This document shows, in pieces, positions 21,511 to 28,847 of a DNA stretch of 64,000 nt. Origin of the DNA: a virus; the IMG/VR virus record IMGVR_UViG_3300006176_000004, positions 22,567 to 86,566 of that record. One strand, 5' to 3'. Position numbers and translations under genes: made by a program. The notes beneath the pieces are model-generated. The model had not been told where the DNA came from, did not search any database, and saw nothing but the letters and a program-made list of their open reading frames with translations. Within the stretch, counting starts at the first letter, position 1. Every line of letters begins with the position of its first letter.

Positions 21511-21890
21511 GGATAGTTATAGCTCTTATCGTGACGCTACTAGCGGCCTTCCCCGCCCTAGCCTTCCCTGGTTGTATGACGCATAGCGAGGCAAAGCACG
21601 CATACGGCCGCGACACCTATTTGCATTGGCATGGCAATCATTGCTGGGGTATCCACCATGCAGCGTCTCGGCGATCGAAGGAATCAGCCCCAGTGCTTGT
21701 AGTCTCTCACAATCACGGTGAGAAACTACCTAACCGTGAGGCGGCAGGAACTGGGGCTGATACTGCTTCCATCTGGCCCGATACCCCGAGCGACTTCACC
21801 TGGGCAGATCGATGGCCGAATCAGGATAGGATATCGCCGGATAGGTGGCTGATGGAGTTGGTGCAGTTTGGAAGCAGCGGTAATAGGTAG
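21507..21890 (+). CDS. exported protein (127 aa)
   Basis: GTG start in GTGA overlap. Signal peptide MRIVIALIVTLLAAFPALA, then FPGCMTHSEAKHAYGRDTYL, HWHGNHCWGIHH. A His/Cys-rich first half (C-M-T-x-x-E-A...LYWHG-x-x-CW) recurs in Hyphomicrobiales small exported proteins. Two Cys may form a disulphide. The role is probably periplasmic but unknown. Confidence 0.65.
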   Translation: MRIVIALIVTLLAAFPALAFPGCMTHSEAKHAYGRDTYLHWHGNHCWGIHHAASRRSKESAPVLVVSHNHGEKLPNREAAGTGADTASIWPDTPSDFTWADRWPNQDRISPDRWLMELVQFGSSGNR

Positions 21891-21904
21891 TCAGGGAAAA
21901 CATA

Positions 21905-22213
21905 ATGAAACGAAGCATCAAAGTTGACGATGTCATGCTAGGCATGGGCTTCGCCGTTGCTGATATCGGTCCAAATGTCACCAAACTACGTTCCTTGATT
22001 GCGGGTCAGATCGAGAAAGGCTTGCGCTATCATAGTGCCGGCACATGGGCGCCGGAACATGGTCCTGCTGGAATGAAGCTATCGCCAGAAGAACGCGCCT
22101 CTTCCTTTATTGAAGTTCAGGAAGCGATCGATGCTGGCAACTATACTGAGTTGGACTTTGTCGATAGCTACCGAACGAAAAACAGCGTTGGTCAGCAGAT
22201 AAGGACGGAATGA
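21905..22213 (+). CDS. hypothetical protein (102 aa)
   Basis: 102 residues: MKRSIKVDDVMLGMGFAVAD, IGPNVTKLRSLIAGQIEKGL, then a Pro/Gly-rich middle and helical end (FIEVQEAIDAGNYTELDFVD). The start follows AGGGAAAA. ATGATG overlap downstream. No family recognised. Confidence 0.64.
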   Translation: MKRSIKVDDVMLGMGFAVADIGPNVTKLRSLIAGQIEKGLRYHSAGTWAPEHGPAGMKLSPEERASSFIEVQEAIDAGNYTELDFVDSYRTKNSVGQQIRTE

Positions 22214-22419
22214 TGCCGACCGAACAGGAAATTCAAACACTCGCAGAGGCGATGGATCAGCTCCTGGACGATATGGGCATAGCCGGGACCAACGTTTGCG
22301 TTGCTGCGAAAGCGCAAGCCCGTATCGCGTGGGAACCATTTCGAGACAAGGACGATCCGGCCCGTTGCTTGATGTCGCTTGAAGATGCCAAGCGCATCCT
22401 TAAAGAATGCGACGGCTAG
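22210..22419 (+). CDS. small hypothetical protein (69 aa)
   Basis: 69 residues: MPTEQEIQTLAEAMDQLLDD, MGIAGTNVCVAAKAQARIAW, then MSLEDAKRILKECDG. Helical, acidic and soluble. The next 44 bp hold no gene but are AT-rich (TTTTACAGG) and could include a promoter. Confidence 0.6.
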   Translation: MMPTEQEIQTLAEAMDQLLDDMGIAGTNVCVAAKAQARIAWEPFRDKDDPARCLMSLEDAKRILKECDG

Positions 22420-22463
22420 TTTCCTTTGCGTCACATTATCGCATATTTTACAGGTATTTTACC

Positions 22464-22640
22464 ATGCGACTAGCCCATTGCTTATTGAACGAATATGGAC
22501 CGCCAGCGACGTATATTCATGTAGAGGGCCACAGGTACGTGCTAGTGTCGCATGCGGCGGATCAGATGCTGGCGGCGATCGAGAGCGCTGAGATAGCGGA
22601 ACGAGCGAGATATGTCGAAGAAACCGAAAGACGCTCCTGA
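22464..22640 (+). CDS. small hypothetical protein (58 aa)
   Basis: 58 residues: MRLAHCLLNEYGPPATYIHV, EGHRYVLVSHAADQMLAAIE, then a charged helix. It overlaps the start of the following gene by 29 nt in another frame. No motif recognised. Confidence 0.55.
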   Translation: MRLAHCLLNEYGPPATYIHVEGHRYVLVSHAADQMLAAIESAEIAERARYVEETERRS

Positions 22641-22785
22641 GATCGGCGACCGCGTAGAGCGGCGCGGCTTTGGCGAGCGCGGGACGCTGGTGCAGGTGGA
22701 TACGGACGATCTCTGGAGTTGTGTGAAGTGGGACCGCACTGGTCCGGTACTGATCCATCTTTATGAACTGAGGAAGATATCATGA
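22612..22785 (+). CDS. small KOW-like protein (57 aa)
   Basis: 57 residues: PEIGDRVERRGFGERGTLVQ, VDTDDLWSCVKWDRTGPVLI, HLYELRKIS. The G-D-x-V...G-x-x-G-x-V...W-D...H-x-x-E-L pattern is that of a small SH3-like (KOW-type) barrel. ATGA overlap with the next gene. Confidence 0.6.
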   Translation: MSKKPKDAPEIGDRVERRGFGERGTLVQVDTDDLWSCVKWDRTGPVLIHLYELRKIS

Positions 22786-23024
22786 TCTCGAACATCCCGT
22801 CGTTCGCGGTGCACCAGGACTACCAGGCGCGGCATAGCGATATGCTGGTGGCGGCTCGGGGAGAAGTGTTTCCGGATTGGTATGAGGGCCATCAGCGACC
22901 ATCCGTAGTACGACCTGGCTGGTCTGTATGGCGTTCTTGTGCGCCAGCAGAGTTCTTCAACGAAACCAAAATAAGATGGATTGGCTGGGACCTTGCATCT
23001 CCTTGGGAAATATCGCAAGGATAG
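22782..23024 (+). CDS. hypothetical protein (80 aa), last gene of cassette
   Basis: 80 residues: MISNIPSFAVHQDYQARHSD, MLVAARGEVFPDWYEGHQRP, then a Trp-rich end (WSVWRSCAPAEFFNETKIRW). Soluble and aromatic. It is the last gene before the intrinsic terminator at 23074-23103. Confidence 0.62.
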   Translation: MISNIPSFAVHQDYQARHSDMLVAARGEVFPDWYEGHQRPSVVRPGWSVWRSCAPAEFFNETKIRWIGWDLASPWEISQG

Positions 23025-23073
23025 CGCGCCTGGCGGTTCTCCGCTGAGCATTCCTCAGAACTCCCTAGACTTC

Positions 23074-23103
23074 GGCCGCTCGGTAACACGGGCGGCCTTT
23101 TTA
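23074..23103 (+). terminator. intrinsic terminator of the early cassette
   Basis: A 9-bp GC-rich stem (GGCCGCTCG at 23074-23082 against CGGGCGGCC at 23089-23097, one G-T pair), a short loop and TTTTT directly after. This is a textbook Rho-independent terminator, 50 bp after the last stop, and it separates the early cassette from the RNA locus that follows. Confidence 0.85.
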
Positions 23104-23127
23104 TTATTTAAAGTTTAAAAATAAAAG

Positions 23128-23155
23128 TTGACATCCTTAGATTGAGTGCTATTCT
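23128..23155 (+). promoter_or_regulatory. strong sigma-70-type promoter for structured RNA
   Basis: A perfect -35 TTGACA (23128-23133), a 16-bp spacer and TATTCT (23150-23155), which matches TATAAT at four positions. The upstream DNA is AT-rich (23103-23127), like an UP element. Transcription should start near 23161. No start codon with a ribosome-binding site follows for 340 nt. Confidence 0.75.
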
Positions 23156-23160
23156 ACGGA

Positions 23161-23447
23161 CATCATAGCAGAGTTGGGAATGCCCAAGACCCGGGTGAGA
23201 CACGACCGGGGAGTGGCACAGAAAGAACTCCGGAAGGATTCAGTTCAGAGGGAGCCCCTCCAAGGCCAACTGGCCCGGCCCATGAAAACCTACTCGGCCT
23301 CTACCGAGAGACTGCATCGAGCAACGAAACGGATGCAGGTGGCGGTAACCTAAGTGAGACTTGCGATGCTCCCTCTGAACTGAATCCTTCCGCTCTCTTT
23401 GTGGCCCAAACACAGACAAGCCCCGCCCCTCAAAAGGCCGGGTTTCT
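23161..23447 (+). ncRNA. structured non-coding RNA candidate upstream of HNH gene
   Basis: The region lies between a strong promoter and a weak terminator-like hairpin (23421-23442 plus TTT). A perfect 25-bp inverted repeat (23231-23255 against 23368-23392) encloses 112 nt, which itself folds into local hairpins: GGCC-AACT-GGCC, CTCGG...CCGAG, CTGCATC...GATGCAG and AGGT...ACCT. Upstream, GAGTT (23171-23175) pairs with AACTC (23226-23230). This closes a second domain with GGG-AATG-CCC and CCCGG-GTG...CAC...CCGGG hairpins, stacked directly on the long stem. One frame happens to stay open, but without start signals. I know no RNA family with this layout. Confidence 0.65.
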
Positions 23448-23511
23448 GCTGCTGTTGATTCGTTCTGCGATCTCGGCTAAAAACGCGAAACCCGCCGCAG
23501 GGATGAATAAA

Positions 23512-24000
23512 ATGGCAAAAGGCCGACCTGGGCGACAATGGCATCGAAAGAGAGTCGCGAACGGCCATTATGAAAATGGTGGTTTGGGCACCCTACTGCC
23601 AAGGCTTCGTGCCCTGGGTTTTAAGAAATATTCAGAATATCTTTCTTCGGCGCACTGGCAAAATTTGCGATCCGAATTGATGATTTTGCGCAGTGCACAA
23701 TGTGAAATATGTTTGGCAACCGGAGTAAGGATTTCCCTCCATCACAGGACATATGAACGGCTCGGAAGTGAAAGACATGAGGATATTATCCTTGTATGTC
23801 CCGAATGCCACGATCGAATCCACGCTAGCGAGCGGATGGGTGGGAAAGGAGGCTTAGAAGGTGCTCTGAAGCGCGTTCGTCGTCATATTCTCAAAAAACA
23901 AGGTCGTATGGAAGAGCTTAGGATTGATCGAATAGCCTCGAAATTGGCCGCCAGAAGATCCAAAGACGAGTGCGTTGCCAAGGGGCGCGAAACCGCGTAG
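23512..24000 (+). CDS. HNH endonuclease
   Basis: Start chosen at the ATG at 23512 (MAKGRPGRQWHRKRVANGHY), with AGGG upstream; ATG 23503 is an alternative. About 162 residues: a basic amino tail, YSEYLSSAHWQNLRSELMIL, CEICLATG, LHHRTYERLGSERHEDIILV, CPECHDRIH. The HH-x-x-Y...H-x-x-D...C-x-x-C-H...H order gives the HNH/treble-clef zinc nuclease core with CxxC pairs. The basic tail after it probably binds DNA. It follows the structured RNA on the same strand with no terminator strong enough to exclude co-transcription. Confidence 0.85.
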   Translation: MAKGRPGRQWHRKRVANGHYENGGLGTLLPRLRALGFKKYSEYLSSAHWQNLRSELMILRSAQCEICLATGVRISLHHRTYERLGSERHEDIILVCPECHDRIHASERMGGKGGLEGALKRVRRHILKKQGRMEELRIDRIASKLAARRSKDECVAKGRETA

Positions 24001-24009
24001 GTTCCTCTT

Positions 24010-24102
24010 GATCTCGGCGAGCAAACAGCGCGCCAGAGTACGGAATGGGGGCGCTGCCTTAACCATCCGTCGCTTTATGCCGGTTGGGCCGGTGCCGAGA
24101 TC
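24010..24102 (+). other. paired inverted repeats before exported gene
   Basis: GATCTCGGC (24010-24018) is complementary to GCCGAGATC (24094-24102). Inside, AGCGC (24027-24031) pairs with GCGCT (24051-24055), and CCGG...CCGG follows. The gap 24001-24131 has no gene. It may be a folded 5' leader of the gene at 24132 or an extension of the RNA locus upstream. Confidence 0.4.
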
Positions 24103-24131
24103 GCGGGAATGATCGATCGGGGGTTTAGCCT

Positions 24132-24476
24132 ATGCGCAGAGTTTTGATGGCTTTGGCTGCGCTGCTGTGCAGCACGGCATTGGCGCACGCCAACTCATTC
24201 GATCAGACAGCATGCATCAATTCGCTCGGCTATCAGCAGATCACGAATCTATCGTCGGCGGTGGGATTTACGAGCGTTCCGAGTGGAACGAATTATGCCG
24301 TGATTACGGTAGAGACGGCCGGAATCAGATGGCGAGATGATGGAACGGCACCAACGGCGTCGGTAGGGATGCCAGTCAGTTCTGGCCAGTCTTTTTCATA
24401 CACGACTAGTTTCAGCAAATTTCAGGCTATCCAACAGACATCTGGGGCTATCCTAGATGTTTATTTTTGCAGATAG
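24132..24476 (+). CDS. exported virion-associated-like protein (114 aa)
   Basis: Signal peptide MRRVLMALAALLCSTALAHA, then NSFDQTACINSLGYQQITNL. The carboxy half (YAVITVETAGIRWRDDGTAP, TASVGMPVSSGQSFSYTTSF, FQAIQQTSGAILDVYF) is a beta sandwich pattern (IRWRDDGTAPTA-VG-P) that in phages is found on small decoration or baseplate-type proteins. The signal peptide would direct it to the host envelope, which is odd for a virion protein. Confidence 0.6.
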   Translation: MRRVLMALAALLCSTALAHANSFDQTACINSLGYQQITNLSSAVGFTSVPSGTNYAVITVETAGIRWRDDGTAPTASVGMPVSSGQSFSYTTSFSKFQAIQQTSGAILDVYFCR

Positions 24477-24479
24477 GTG

Positions 24480-25373
24480 ATGGCCATGAAAACCCTCCTC
24501 GCAACCGTCCTCTCGTGGCTTGCGCTGTCGGGCGCTGTGATGGCGCAGGGACCGATAGTGCCGAATGGGGCAGCGTATCAGCCGACGCAGCAATCGTTCT
24601 TTTGCACCACAAATGGTATTACGGTTACTTGCGGTGGTTCAGGTAATTTTACTTGCGTAGCTGGGTTTCCCGCGACCTGCACGGCCCCTCCATCAATAAC
24701 GGGTCTCATTCAAGTTGATGGGTGCGCCGCCGGTGGTGGCAATGGCCTCGGTCAAGCCTCGGCGAGTACGGCTGGCGGTGGTGGTGGCGGTGCGGGTGAA
24801 TGCATAGCGCCTCCTTACCCCATCTCAGTTGCTCCAGGTCAATCGCTCAGCATCACCGTTGGAGCCGGAATCGCTAATGCGAATGGTGGCAATACCGCGA
24901 TGTCAGGTGCTTCAACTCCAATGAAAACTCTTGTGGGCGGTCTAGTAGGCGCGCCCGGAGTGACAGCTGTCGGCGGTACTGGAGGCAGCGGGCGAGGTCC
25001 CTCGACTTCAGGGTCAAATGCCGGCGGAACAGCCGGCAATCCAGGACTCCCGGCTGTTCTAAATACTCCATATGCATGTGCTGGTTCAGGTGGCGGCGGC
25101 GGTGCATCAACGGCGGGTGCCGCTGGCAGCGGTGGTTCCCCGGGCAATTCGGCTGGCGCTGGCCCGATGACCGGTGGCACTCAAGGTGGAACGGATGGCG
25201 GCGGCGGTGGCGGAGCTTCCTGCTTTGGCAATGGTGGGGCAGGCGGAGCTAACGGTGCTGCTGGAAGTACGCCAACCATAGGCTTTGGTGGGGGTGCTGG
25301 AGGGAATGGCAGCAATAGCGCGACGACCGTTCCCGGCGCGAATGGCTTCCTTCGGATTACCGGATATTGGTAA
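24480..25373 (+). CDS. exported glycine-rich protein (297 aa)
   Basis: Signal peptide (MAMKTLLATVLSWLALSGAV-MA). Residues about 90-290 are Gly/Ala/Ser/Asn-rich (AGGGGGGAG, GGTGGSGRG, GGNGSNS), ending GANGFLRITGYW. This is the same layout as the Gly-rich tail-fibre-like protein at 41198 (GGxGG tracts and a final I-x-I-x-E/G-Y-W/Y strand). Such Gly-rich domains cap phage fibre tips and bind host receptors. ATG 24480 is chosen; GTG 24477 and ATG 24486 are alternatives. TAATG overlap with the next gene. Confidence 0.65.
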   Translation: MAMKTLLATVLSWLALSGAVMAQGPIVPNGAAYQPTQQSFFCTTNGITVTCGGSGNFTCVAGFPATCTAPPSITGLIQVDGCAAGGGNGLGQASASTAGGGGGGAGECIAPPYPISVAPGQSLSITVGAGIANANGGNTAMSGASTPMKTLVGGLVGAPGVTAVGGTGGSGRGPSTSGSNAGGTAGNPGLPAVLNTPYACAGSGGGGGASTAGAAGSGGSPGNSAGAGPMTGGTQGGTDGGGGGGASCFGNGGAGGANGAAGSTPTIGFGGGAGGNGSNSATTVPGANGFLRITGYW

Positions 25374-26791
25374 TGCGGAAAATTGGAATCGCTCTCGTCC
25401 TGGCTCTTGCCGCCTCCAATGCATACGCGCAGAGTCCGCTGCGTCGATCTTCGCAGGTCTATGCCAATCTGTCCGCGACCGGCTATACGATCCCATCTGG
25501 ATTTGTAGGATTCAGTGCTGAAGCCGGTGATCTCATAGCCGGATTTTACCAAGGCGCGACTGGGGCCAATGGTTCATGGCTCGGTGTTGCAAATCTGCTT
25601 GGAAGCAATGGTGTATTGAGGATCGGAGGAAACTCATCCGATCAAGCGGCAACCGCCCCAGCGTTGACTGCTGGCATAGCGAGCGGCCTCGCAACCTTCG
25701 TGGCTGGCCTCGGGGCAGGATGGAAGCTGGTCTATGGACTAAATCTTCAGATCAACAACAGTGCGACAGCTGCGACACAAGCTGGATTGATCGCAACAGC
25801 CATGGGCGGCGGAGCGAACGCTGTCTTTCAGTTTGGCAACGAAGCCATCGGCAATTATGTCACGAAGTCCCAATACGAAACCAACTGGAACGCCTATTAC
25901 ACAGCAGTTTCTGGAACGGTGTCGGGGCTAAAGGTAGCAGCCACCGACACGGAAGATTTCGGAGACACTCAAGCTGTCATCGCGGCTCTCACGCCCGGTG
26001 CAGCGGGAATGACCTATGTCACCCAACACTGGTACGGCTCGCTGAACGGCGCGCCGTATACGGTCGCAAGTGCATCGCAGATGGTTTCGACCGTCGCGAT
26101 AAATTATTATTTGAATTCAGGCACGGGAAACGCAGCACTCCCCTATTCAGGGTACGAGATAAATAACAACTGGGCCGCTGCCAATGGCATTAAACTACGT
26201 CTCTCCGAGAGCAATAACATCAACAATCTCGGATTGTTGACCTACAGCGACCGAATGATGAGCGCGACGTGGTATATTAATGAGGCTATCGCGTTCTCGA
26301 ACATGGGGTGGGACGGGATCAACACTCATGTTGCCTATGGCAATGGAGCGGGAAACGGCATAGGCAAATACAATCCAATCGTCAGCAAGGACGGCGGAAC
26401 GACTTATCAGGCTGCGCCAGAGTTCTATGGTCAATATCTGTTCGCAAAGATTGAGGGACAACAGACGGTCGAAGTGTCGATAGGTGGCAACGCAAACCTC
26501 AACGCCATCGCGACGAAGGGCACTAACGGAAACGCAAATATCCTTGTTGTAAATAATGATCCGAATAATGTGGCTTACGTCTCATTCGGGCAATCATTAG
26601 CATGGACAACGGCGAATGTTCTGCCGCTGTCGGGAACGAGTTGTTCAGATACTGCCCCAACGCTGGGGGGCTCGATCATCGGTCCAGGAGGTTCGTGGTC
26701 AGGATCGTCTACTGCCGTAAATAGCGTCGGAGGCATTGGCAGTACAGCCATTCTGCCCTGCGGCATAGTCCTGATCCAGATACAGCCATGA
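25373..26791 (+). CDS. exported GH79-like glycoside hydrolase
   Basis: 472 residues with signal peptide MRKIGIALVLALAASNAYA. The body matches the family-79 beta-glucuronidase/heparanase style TIM barrel: GFVGFSAEAGDLIAGFYQGA, NGVLRIGGNSSD, VFQFGNEAIGNYV with the likely acid/base Glu157, and LRLSESNNINNLG with the likely nucleophile Glu279. A beta-sandwich end follows. It would cleave uronic-acid-type or related polysaccharides outside the cytoplasm. A normal host export signal on a phage enzyme suggests it acts from the infected or lysogenic cell. Family assignment is from motif memory. Confidence 0.7.
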   Translation: MRKIGIALVLALAASNAYAQSPLRRSSQVYANLSATGYTIPSGFVGFSAEAGDLIAGFYQGATGANGSWLGVANLLGSNGVLRIGGNSSDQAATAPALTAGIASGLATFVAGLGAGWKLVYGLNLQINNSATAATQAGLIATAMGGGANAVFQFGNEAIGNYVTKSQYETNWNAYYTAVSGTVSGLKVAATDTEDFGDTQAVIAALTPGAAGMTYVTQHWYGSLNGAPYTVASASQMVSTVAINYYLNSGTGNAALPYSGYEINNNWAAANGIKLRLSESNNINNLGLLTYSDRMMSATWYINEAIAFSNMGWDGINTHVAYGNGAGNGIGKYNPIVSKDGGTTYQAAPEFYGQYLFAKIEGQQTVEVSIGGNANLNAIATKGTNGNANILVVNNDPNNVAYVSFGQSLAWTTANVLPLSGTSCSDTAPTLGGSIIGPGGSWSGSSTAVNSVGGIGSTAILPCGIVLIQIQP

Positions 26792-26806
26792 TTGAAAGAT
26801 AGCCTG

Positions 26807-27001
26807 ATGCCAGTTCAATCCGCCAAACTCAAATCCTCATGGCTTACCGATGCGACCTATGACGACGCGACACAGACGCTAACGGTGACAACGGCGAGCG
26901 GGACGAAGCACGCGCACCAGGTTCCCCCGCACGTGTTTGCTGAACTGATGGCGGCGCCGAGTCCCGGTAAATTTTATAATGCTGTGCTGAGGCAGAAATG
27001 A
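26807..27001 (+). CDS. KTSC-like small protein (64 aa)
   Basis: 64 residues: LTDATYDDATQTLTVTTASG, TKHAHQVPPHVFAELMAAPS, PGKFYNAVLRQK. The order (Y-D...L-x-V-x-x-x-x-G...Y/H-x-V-P...F-x-x-L-x-x-A-x-S-x-G-x-x-Y/F-N) matches KTSC domains often found near lysyl-tRNA synthetases and in phages. Its function is unclear. Confidence 0.65.
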   Translation: MPVQSAKLKSSWLTDATYDDATQTLTVTTASGTKHAHQVPPHVFAELMAAPSPGKFYNAVLRQK

Positions 27002-27345
27002 CGGACGACGCCAAGCCAGCGAGCGATATAATCCCGCCCGGGCAGGCGATCGAATCTTCGCGCCGGCTGGATACGCATCTAACCAAGGCGATCCGTGACA
27101 CGCGGCGCGGGAGCCTTGCCGGCAAGATCGCAGATATTACCGAGCAGATGGGCGATTTTGCTCAGGAAACCCACGTCGTTCTTGATGGTATTTCCGACAA
27201 GATCGCAACTGCCAGAATGAAGCGTGATGAGGCGGCAGAGGCACAGCACGCACACTTCGACGGCTTGATTGGCGATTTCCAAGATACGATCGACGCGGTC
27301 GATAGGCTCTCAAATTTTCCTTTAGACAGAGGTGGCGAGAAATGA
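26998..27345 (+). CDS. coiled-coil-like protein (115 aa)
   Basis: 115 residues, almost all helical: RRLDTHLTKAIRDTRRGSLA, KIADITEQMGDFAQETHVVL, IATARMKRDEAAEAQHAHFD. Soluble and acidic. ATGA overlaps on both sides place it in one operon with the next genes. Function unknown. Confidence 0.6.
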   Translation: MTDDAKPASDIIPPGQAIESSRRLDTHLTKAIRDTRRGSLAGKIADITEQMGDFAQETHVVLDGISDKIATARMKRDEAAEAQHAHFDGLIGDFQDTIDAVDRLSNFPLDRGGEK

Positions 27346-27674
27346 ATCCTCCTATTATTGACCGCCTGAACGCGCGGATTGCCGCCGAGCCGGCGCTGAC
27401 CAGCCTCGACACGCTGTTTGTGGACTTGCAGGATGCCCGGGATGAGATCACGAGCCTGGACGCCAAGGTAACGACACTGGCGACCGCAGCGCTGAAGCCT
27501 ATGACCATCCAGGCTGCACCACAACCGACTACAGCCACCGCTAGCGTAACCGAGGTCTATGCGCTAATGGTTGACGCCAAGGAACGGCTGGCGGTCCATG
27601 CGTTATCAACGGTCGCGGACTATATTGACCGAGCCATCAAGCTTTTGGAGCCAACTCCCAAGGAGACGACATGA
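27342..27674 (+). CDS. small helical protein, paralogue A (110 aa)
   Basis: 110 residues: IIDRLNARIAAEPALTSLDT, DLQDARDEITSLDAKVTTLA, then an Ala/Thr/Pro linker. The carboxy segment VYALMVDAKERLAVHALSTV, ADYIDRAIKLLE is repeated in the next gene (DAKERLAVNSLSDVGYFIGR). The shared tail suggests duplication of one small domain. Confidence 0.6.
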   Translation: MNPPIIDRLNARIAAEPALTSLDTLFVDLQDARDEITSLDAKVTTLATAALKPMTIQAAPQPTTATASVTEVYALMVDAKERLAVHALSTVADYIDRAIKLLEPTPKETT

Positions 27675-27943
27675 CCGACGAAACACAGCCGACCGTAGCA
27701 GCCACTCTGACGCCAGCGCCAACCACGACATTGGGACTATCTCCGTTCGCATCCAATAATCCGACCGCACTCGGCAATCAGCCGAAAGCCGCAAAGCAGC
27801 CAGCGGCAGGCGATGTTGCGGAAGCAATCACGCTCCTGCAGGACGCGAAGGAGCGGCTGGCCGTCAACTCGTTGTCCGATGTCGGGTATTTCATTGGGCG
27901 GGCGATTACCCTCCTCGGAGGTCCGAACGATGCCGGGCTTTGA
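27671..27943 (+). CDS. small helical protein, paralogue B (90 aa)
   Basis: 90 residues. A disordered Thr/Pro/Ala-rich start is followed by ITLLQDAKERLAVNSLSDVG, YFIGRAITLLG, the same domain as in the previous gene. The last 14 nt overlap the following gene. Role unknown. Confidence 0.58.
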   Translation: MTDETQPTVAATLTPAPTTTLGLSPFASNNPTALGNQPKAAKQPAAGDVAEAITLLQDAKERLAVNSLSDVGYFIGRAITLLGGPNDAGL

Positions 27944-28229
27944 TGATCTGGTAGATTGTGCCCGAGTCGCTTCTAGCGACAAATTCAGTTGCGAGAAGTA
28001 TTTGCGCCAGAAGGCAAAGGAAGCTAACTGCCGATTGATCGGACCTGACTTTAAGGTCAATCAAGATGCCCTTGTGTTCGTCCTCAAAAAGGATGGCATT
28101 AACGGTCATGCGGTGGTCTCACTGTCTGGATTGGAAATGCTCCAGAATGCGACTGAGGAGTCGATCAAGGATTTGATCAAAACTCGCTTTGGCAATGCAC
28201 TCAAGACACTGCTCAAGATAGGAGACTGA
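27930..28229 (+). CDS. hypothetical protein (99 aa)
   Basis: Start at the ATG at 27930 (MPGFDDLVDCARVASSDKFS). 99 residues: CEKYLRQKAKEANCRLIGPD, NQDALVFVLKKDGINGHAVV. Alpha/beta, soluble. A GGAGG sequence lies upstream inside the previous gene. No family recognised. Confidence 0.6.
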   Translation: MPGFDDLVDCARVASSDKFSCEKYLRQKAKEANCRLIGPDFKVNQDALVFVLKKDGINGHAVVSLSGLEMLQNATEESIKDLIKTRFGNALKTLLKIGD

Positions 28230-28230
28230 T

Positions 28231-28845
28231 TTGCCTGGCATCAAAGGTACGGTTAAGGAATTCGAGGCCGGAAAATTGCATAGCGGATCGAAACATGGTC
28301 CAGTCGTGAAGTCACTAGCGCAGGCCCGCGCCATTGGGCTGTCCGAAGAACGCAAGGAGGGCCATAAAGTGGCTAAGAAGCACGAACCGCACCACGAAGC
28401 TACCGCCCCTGGTCATATGGGAAAAGTTCACAACCACCATGAGGAGCAAGGTCATATGACCAAAGCTCCGAGGCACGCTGAGCGCGACGGCGCCGGCCGT
28501 GGGGGCCATGACATGGACTACCATTCGGCAAGTGAGCACAAGGCTCCGCATCACCCTTCGAGGGGTGAGGCTGCAACGAACATGTCCCCGGGCTCGTTCG
28601 GCTATCCCGGCCAGAGCATGCGCCTCAATGAGGGCGACAAAGATCATGTGCTTGTCGGCGGGAACTACGACCAGTCGATGCACGAACCGGCTAAACTGAC
28701 GAACGTCAAGGGGCCTGCGGGCGGCATTGGCATGACGGCTGGCATGGGCAAGACGCCATCGGGATACGGGCACAAAGCATCGCAACGCGACGGGGTGCAT
28801 AGACTTTCTGGCCATAGTGGCGCGCATCGCCTCGGGAAAAGGTAA
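28231..28845 (+). CDS. DUF6496-like histidine-rich protein (204 aa)
   Basis: TTG start at 28231. The first 45 residues (GTVKEFEAGKLHSGSKHGPV, VKSLAQARAIGLSEER) match the DUF6496 pattern: E-x-x-x-G-x-L-H/K-SG-S-x-H-GPVV-x-x-QA-AIGLS-ER. The rest is His/Gly-rich and probably disordered (HHEATAPGHMGKVHNHHEEQ). His-rich tails may bind metal. The family is common near phage structural genes, role unknown. Confidence 0.68.
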   Translation: MPGIKGTVKEFEAGKLHSGSKHGPVVKSLAQARAIGLSEERKEGHKVAKKHEPHHEATAPGHMGKVHNHHEEQGHMTKAPRHAERDGAGRGGHDMDYHSASEHKAPHHPSRGEAATNMSPGSFGYPGQSMRLNEGDKDHVLVGGNYDQSMHEPAKLTNVKGPAGGIGMTAGMGKTPSGYGHKASQRDGVHRLSGHSGAHRLGKR

Positions 28846-28847
28846 CG

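Noticed and set aside
23146-23511. Open frame in front of the HNH gene as an amino-terminal extension of a longer nuclease
   Set aside because: No start codon with a ribosome-binding site, odd composition, and the stretch contains a perfect 25-bp inverted repeat and several hairpins that explain it better as RNA.
23161-24000. HEARO/IscB-type RNA-guided nuclease (omega RNA plus HNH)
   Set aside because: The protein is about 162 residues with an HNH core only. No RuvC motifs or PLMP-like domain are present, so it is not IscB or IsrB. A functional link between RNA and HNH remains unproven.
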